From: Rodentibacter sp901420285
Lineage (GTDB): Bacteria > Pseudomonadota > Gammaproteobacteria > Enterobacterales > Pasteurellaceae
Direction of reading: 5' to 3'
Length of the DNA: 64,000 nucleotides
NCBI RefSeq assembly: GCF_041734645.1
Contig: NZ_CP162010.1
Coordinates: 930,001 to 994,000 of the forward strand
Positions 60,458 through 64,000 of the stretch are shown piece after piece. The notes below the pieces were generated by a model that was not told the DNA's origin, made no database searches, and worked only from the letters and a program-made list of their open reading frames with translations. Each line of letters opens with the position of its first letter. Positions within the stretch are counted from its first letter, which is position 1. The position numbers and the translations under genes were made by a program.

Positions 60458-62839
60458 CTAAAAGCTATATTTTAACGTAGCATAATAAGCGCGGCCCCGT
60501 TCGTTATAGGTGCGGGCGGTGTTTGCATTACGATAAATACGTTTATCTAAAATATTGCTAACGCCGATGCGGGTGCTGAAATTTTCGTTAAATTTATAGC
60601 CGATATTTGCGCCCCAAACCCCGTAGCTACCAAGCTCGTATTGTTTCACTAAGCTTCTGCCATTGGTATAAATCACTTGCATGAAGTTTTCCGGATTATT
60701 CACCGTTTTTTGTCTGCCATAGCGCGTGTAAGTAGTATTCACATCCCAATTATCATTAATTTTCCAATTTAATGAACTATTGATCGTGTACTTCGGCACA
60801 ATAGACGTTGGGTTGCCCGTATCTTTATTCACGTTTTTAATCATATAAGTGAAATTGGTTGAGAGCGTCAAAATTTCATCAAAGAACGGAAGTGTTAAAT
60901 TTCCTTCAACCCCTTCGATTAATGCTCGTTTCGCGTTGCCCCAACGATAAACGTTAGTTGCCGTGTAGTTACGCCAAACCGGTACACCATTCGGTGTATT
61001 AGGAGAGCGAATTTCGCGATTATAGCCGCCTGCCGGTGCATCGATGGTCGTTACAAATTCGCCGTTTGAGACGATTTTATTGCGATAATCATTGTGGAAA
61101 TAAGCAAGGGAGAATAAACGGCCGGCATTTTCATATTCAATACCGATTTCTTTATTCCAACTGGTTTCCGGTTTAATGTCCGGATTACCGAGGAAATAAC
61201 AGGCGCGTCCCCAATCAAAGCCACCCGGATTATTGTTGACGAATGGGTTGCTTGGAGTTCCTGTCCCGCCGGTATTATTTAATGCATTCGGATTATTCCA
61301 ATTATTCGCGCGATCAATCGGACAACCGTTACTTGCGTTAATTAACAAATAATTCGGCGAGGATTGATATAAGTTCGGCGCTTTATAAGCACGCGCGACG
61401 CCACCTTTCAATTTCCAATTTTCGGTTAATTGATGCGAGAAGTTTACCGAAGGGCTCCAATTCGGTTTGGAATTGGTGCTCGTATCGAACCGCATTCCCG
61501 GCGTTACAATGGTTTTATTGTTCGACAACAAAATATTGTCTTCTAAAAAGACCGCATATTCGTTTTGTGATACCTTGCCGCTACGACCTTGATTTTGTAG
61601 CCAAGGAATAAATGCATAAGTTTCCATCGTCGCCATCATAGATGCCGCGTCATTCAATTCTGAACGGGACGCTTCCACGCCAACCGTCAACATGTGAGAC
61701 GTATTGCCGGTGGTAAACGGAATATAGAATTCATTACTGAAACGATAATTGCGTAATAAACCGATTGTTTTCTTCATATCGCTGTTATAAGTGCCTTCAT
61801 AACTGCCTAATAATCCTTCCGGATAATGATAGTTACGGGTTTGCTCAAAGGTAAAATAAGTACGGTTATCAAAATTTTCCCATTTACCTTCATGAGTCAG
61901 GCTGTAACTTTGACGATAAAGCGTTGATGTTTCGGCCCTACGCGCGGCTAAATTATTACGAATATTTCTCGGTCCGGGCACCAAAATTGCCACATTTTGT
62001 GAATCACCGTTATAAATATTTCCTTGACGACTATAGTTCGCATCAAAGGTTAATTTTTGATCCGGCGTCATATTCCAAACCAGTTGCCCGGCCACATCTT
62101 TATTTCGCACGCCTTCGCGTCCGGCATTAATGGTATTTGCGTTGGCGTTTTCGCTTGCATTCAAATCCAACGCATCCGCATCAGTTCTGGCAAGATTGCC
62201 ATATAGACGAAAACCAAGCACGTCTTTAATTAACGGCCCGCTTAAATTAAAGCCTACGCGATTGGTATCGCCTTCTTTAGGATCTTCCGGTTGCTCGGTG
62301 TAAAGATTTAAACTGCCGTGAAATGCCTCTGTTGGCGATTTGGTTTTAATATTCACTACCCCGCCCATAGCGCCGGAACCGTAACGCGCCGCTGCCGGTC
62401 CGCGTAAAACTTCAATGGATTCAATCGCATCCGCCGGCACCCAGTTGGTATCACCGCGCGTGTTGCGCGTACCGTTTCGGCCGTAGCGCTCGGAATTACG
62501 AGATTTAACCGGTTTTCCGTCCACTAAAATAAGGGTATTTTCCGGCCCCATCGCGCGAATATCCACTTGGCGTTTATTACCGCGCGCGCCGCCCGGCGCA
62601 TTGGTACTTAATGTCACACCGGGTTGTTTGGCAATAATTTCCGACGCATCGTTTTCGATCGGGTTGCGCGCGAGATCTTTTTCGCTAATCACCGAAACAC
62701 CGAGCGATTGTTTCACTTGTTGTTCTGCGGTTACATTAATTTCATCGAGCGTTTCTTGCGTAGTTGCGTAAGCCGCACCTACCAATGCGGTGCTAATAGC
62801 AAAGGTCAAGACACTAAGCTTGAACTGTTGGTTCTTCAT
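60458..62839 (-). CDS. TonB-dependent catecholate siderophore receptor (FepA-like)
   Basis: 793 residues. The signal peptide ends GAAYA. The plug domain has IEVLRGPAAARYGSGAMGGV and NTLILVDGKPVKSRNSERYG, followed by a 22-strand barrel ending in a C-terminal aromatic (YATLKYSF). The stretch RNGTRNTRGDTNWVPADAIE matches the FepA/IroN/PfeA group, so enterobactin-like ligands are likely. No siderophore ABC genes or biosynthesis genes are in the window, suggesting use of foreign siderophores. The motif copy at 62781-62794 lies in the signal peptide (STALVG). Confidence 0.87.
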   Translation of the reverse strand: MKNQQFKLSVLTFAISTALVGAAYATTQETLDEINVTAEQQVKQSLGVSVISEKDLARNPIENDASEIIAKQPGVTLSTNAPGGARGNKRQVDIRAMGPENTLILVDGKPVKSRNSERYGRNGTRNTRGDTNWVPADAIESIEVLRGPAAARYGSGAMGGVVNIKTKSPTEAFHGSLNLYTEQPEDPKEGDTNRVGFNLSGPLIKDVLGFRLYGNLARTDADALDLNASENANANTINAGREGVRNKDVAGQLVWNMTPDQKLTFDANYSRQGNIYNGDSQNVAILVPGPRNIRNNLAARRAETSTLYRQSYSLTHEGKWENFDNRTYFTFEQTRNYHYPEGLLGSYEGTYNSDMKKTIGLLRNYRFSNEFYIPFTTGNTSHMLTVGVEASRSELNDAASMMATMETYAFIPWLQNQGRSGKVSQNEYAVFLEDNILLSNNKTIVTPGMRFDTSTNSKPNWSPSVNFSHQLTENWKLKGGVARAYKAPNLYQSSPNYLLINASNGCPIDRANNWNNPNALNNTGGTGTPSNPFVNNNPGGFDWGRACYFLGNPDIKPETSWNKEIGIEYENAGRLFSLAYFHNDYRNKIVSNGEFVTTIDAPAGGYNREIRSPNTPNGVPVWRNYTATNVYRWGNAKRALIEGVEGNLTLPFFDEILTLSTNFTYMIKNVNKDTGNPTSIVPKYTINSSLNWKINDNWDVNTTYTRYGRQKTVNNPENFMQVIYTNGRSLVKQYELGSYGVWGANIGYKFNENFSTRIGVSNILDKRIYRNANTARTYNERGRAYYATLKYSF

Positions 62840-63215
62840 TTTGTTTCCTTAGAAAATTAAGACTAGATACGCTATATAAAAATATATAGACCGGCAAATT
62901 ATAATTCGTTATATATTAATGTAAATAACAAATTATAATTCACCTCTTTAGAGTTACAAAGAATTTATTGATTTAGCCAAATCGCCGAATTTTTTCAATT
63001 AAACCTAGGAACATTCCTTGTGCCGCAAGGCTTCAATGCGGTGCTATTTGAAGAGTTCAATGAGTCGGTGGGGATTCGTAAAATCGTATCAGACGAATAA
63101 TCGATATCAGTGAAAAATCGCTATCGTTTAACATTTAAAATTAAAATATTTCATAAATTTTGTGAAAATAATGAATTTGCATAATGCGCTTAATTGACGC
63201 ATTCTAAGTTCGCAC
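62840..63215. other. Intergenic region between the receptor gene and metE
   Basis: About 375 bases, AT-rich, no gene. It holds a 13-base direct repeat CAAATTATAATTC (62895-62907 and 62929-62941, 34 bases apart) around AT-rich sequence, a plausible regulator site for the receptor promoter. It also has one TTCAATGCGGTGCT copy (63032-63045) followed by ATTTGAAGAGTTCAAT. Confidence 0.5.
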
Positions 63216-63231
63216 GGACGTTTAGACGTCT
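63216..63231 (+). promoter_or_regulatory. MetJ operator upstream of metE
   Basis: Two adjacent met boxes, GGACGTTT and AGACGTCT (the second a perfect match to the 8-base consensus AGACGTCT). They lie 34 bases before the metE ATG, predicting repression by MetJ with S-adenosylmethionine. Confidence 0.8.
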
Positions 63232-63265
63232 AAATTATTTATCACCACATTTATGAGGAATTAAC

Positions 63266-64000
63266 ATGACAACATTTCATTTATCGGGTTTCCCACGCGT
63301 AGGGGCAAAACGTGAACTTAAATTTGCCCAAGAACGTTACTGGCGCGGTGAAATCGCTGAAGCCGATTTATTAGACATTGCAAAAAAATTGCGTGAAATT
63401 AACTGGCAACATCAAGCCAATGCGAATGCGGATTTCGTGGCGGTGGCAGATTTCACTTTCTACGATCATATTTTAGATTTACAAGTAGCAACAGGCGCCA
63501 TTCCTGCACGCTTTGGCTTCGACAGTCAAAACTTAACGCTCGACCAATATTTCCAATTGGCGCGTGGCAACAAAACACAATTTGCCATTGAAATGACCAA
63601 ATGGTTCGATACCAACTACCACTACCTTGTGCCGGAATTCCACAAGGACACTCAATTTAAAGCCAACCCGGCGCACTATGTGCAACAAATCTGTGAAGCC
63701 AAAGCCCTCGGCCACAAAGTAAAACCCACTATCGTTGGCCCATTAACCTTCCTTTGGTTAGGCAAAGAAAAAGGCGCGTCGTTTAATCGTTTAGATTTGT
63801 TAAACAAACTCGTGCCGGTTTATGTGGACATCTTAAACGCATTAACCGCTGAAGGTGTGGCTGAAGGTGTGGAATACATTCAAATTGACGAACCGGCTTT
63901 AACCCTTGATTTACCGGCAGAATGGATTGCCGCTTATAAAGCGGTTTATGCGACGTTTGCTGCACAAGTCAATGCCAAACTCTTGCTTGCCACCTATTTC
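63266..64000 (+). CDS. metE: Cobalamin-independent methionine synthase, N-terminal part (runs off the window)
   Basis: 245 residues are visible from the ATG at 63266 (GAGGAA ribosome binding site). The N-terminal repeat domain is shown by LSGFPRVGAKRELKFAQERY, MTKWFDTNYHYLVPE, GPLTFLWLGKEK and YIQIDEPALTLDLP. It transfers a methyl group from 5-methyltetrahydrofolate to homocysteine. The catalytic C-terminal domain lies beyond position 64000. Preceded by a MetJ operator. Confidence 0.95.
   Translation, partial: MTTFHLSGFPRVGAKRELKFAQERYWRGEIAEADLLDIAKKLREINWQHQANANADFVAVADFTFYDHILDLQVATGAIPARFGFDSQNLTLDQYFQLARGNKTQFAIEMTKWFDTNYHYLVPEFHKDTQFKANPAHYVQQICEAKALGHKVKPTIVGPLTFLWLGKEKGASFNRLDLLNKLVPVYVDILNALTAEGVAEGVEYIQIDEPALTLDLPAEWIAAYKAVYATFAAQVNAKLLLATYF

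Larger units (their letters stand above)
10227..63045. repeat. Dispersed CAATGCGGTG motif family (all copies seen)
   Basis: Copies of the 10-base core on either strand start within sites at 10227, 14887, 15905, 17567, 18953, 24616, 26051, 26854, 29199, 29322, 30731, 34761, 34781, 35196, 37272, 37793, 39865, 39948, 42380, 43291, 47495, 47515, 51173, 53013, 55415, 55739, 55769, 58483, 60418, 62781 and 63032. About half are the full 14-mer TTCAATGCGGTGCT. Near misses lie at 31516, 40434, 43271, 46326, 48278 and 60398. None was seen in 1-10226, which includes the R-M island. Random expectation for a 10-mer in 64 kb on both strands is about 0.1. Confidence 0.85.

Overview
The window is chromosomal DNA of a Pasteurellaceae bacterium from the Haemophilus/Aggregatibacter/Rodentibacter side of the family. 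The species is not identified. The evidence is the Haemophilus-type uptake signal AAGTGCGGT (about 13 exact copies found by eye), the ygiW-qseB-qseC operon behind a QseB-type box, the molBCA-mop molybdate cluster, tandem ferritins, mukFEB, and metY-rimP-nusA-infB-rbfA-truB.

Layout. 1-11935 (minus strand) is a tryptophan operon, trpE-trpG-[island]-tautomerase-trpD, with a TrpR operator over its promoter. It is interrupted by a ~9 kb type IC restriction-modification island. Within the island the order is hsdM, a DUF3800 gene plus an unrecognised partner, hsdS, a PrrC-like anticodon nuclease candidate, a broken RhuM-like gene, and hsdR. REP-like palindromes, a duplicated hsdR start and an orphan hsdM tail mark repeated rearrangement. 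12052-18563 holds azoR, thrS (with a tRNA-Thr anticodon mimic in its leader), ygiW-qseBC, a WaaP-like kinase and a tiny lipoprotein. 18695-24965 is initiator tRNA plus the rimP-nusA-infB-rbfA-truB translation operon. 25006-25479 is a decayed glycosyltransferase. 25577-32056 holds tyrA behind two TyrR boxes, ppnN-queF, and a cysteine desulfurase/SufE/Zn-ribbon/nuclease cluster. 32168-39699 holds lrgAB-like genes, dgt, dxs-ispA-xseB and thiI. 39735-43216 holds a YvcK-like gene and moaACDE behind a Moco riboswitch. 43390-54314 holds two ferritins, sbcB, an EamA transporter and mukFEB. 54463-64000 holds ttcA-tusE, molBCA-mop, a Fic gene with a heptad repeat, a FepA-like receptor and the start of metE behind MetJ boxes.

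Functional links. Molybdate uptake (molBCA, mop) and molybdopterin synthesis (moaACDE with its riboswitch) form one theme. Sulfur relay (csdA/csdE, thiI, ttcA, tusE) forms another, and iron (two ferritins, a catecholate receptor) a third.

The most striking unexplained signal is a 14-base motif, TTCAATGCGGTGCT. Its 10-base core CAATGCGGTG occurs about 31 times on either strand, inside genes and between them. It outnumbers the canonical uptake signal but shares its GCGGT core, and I found no copy in the restriction island. It behaves like a second DNA-uptake dialect, or a related repeat, and forms perfect or near-perfect hairpins at gene ends.
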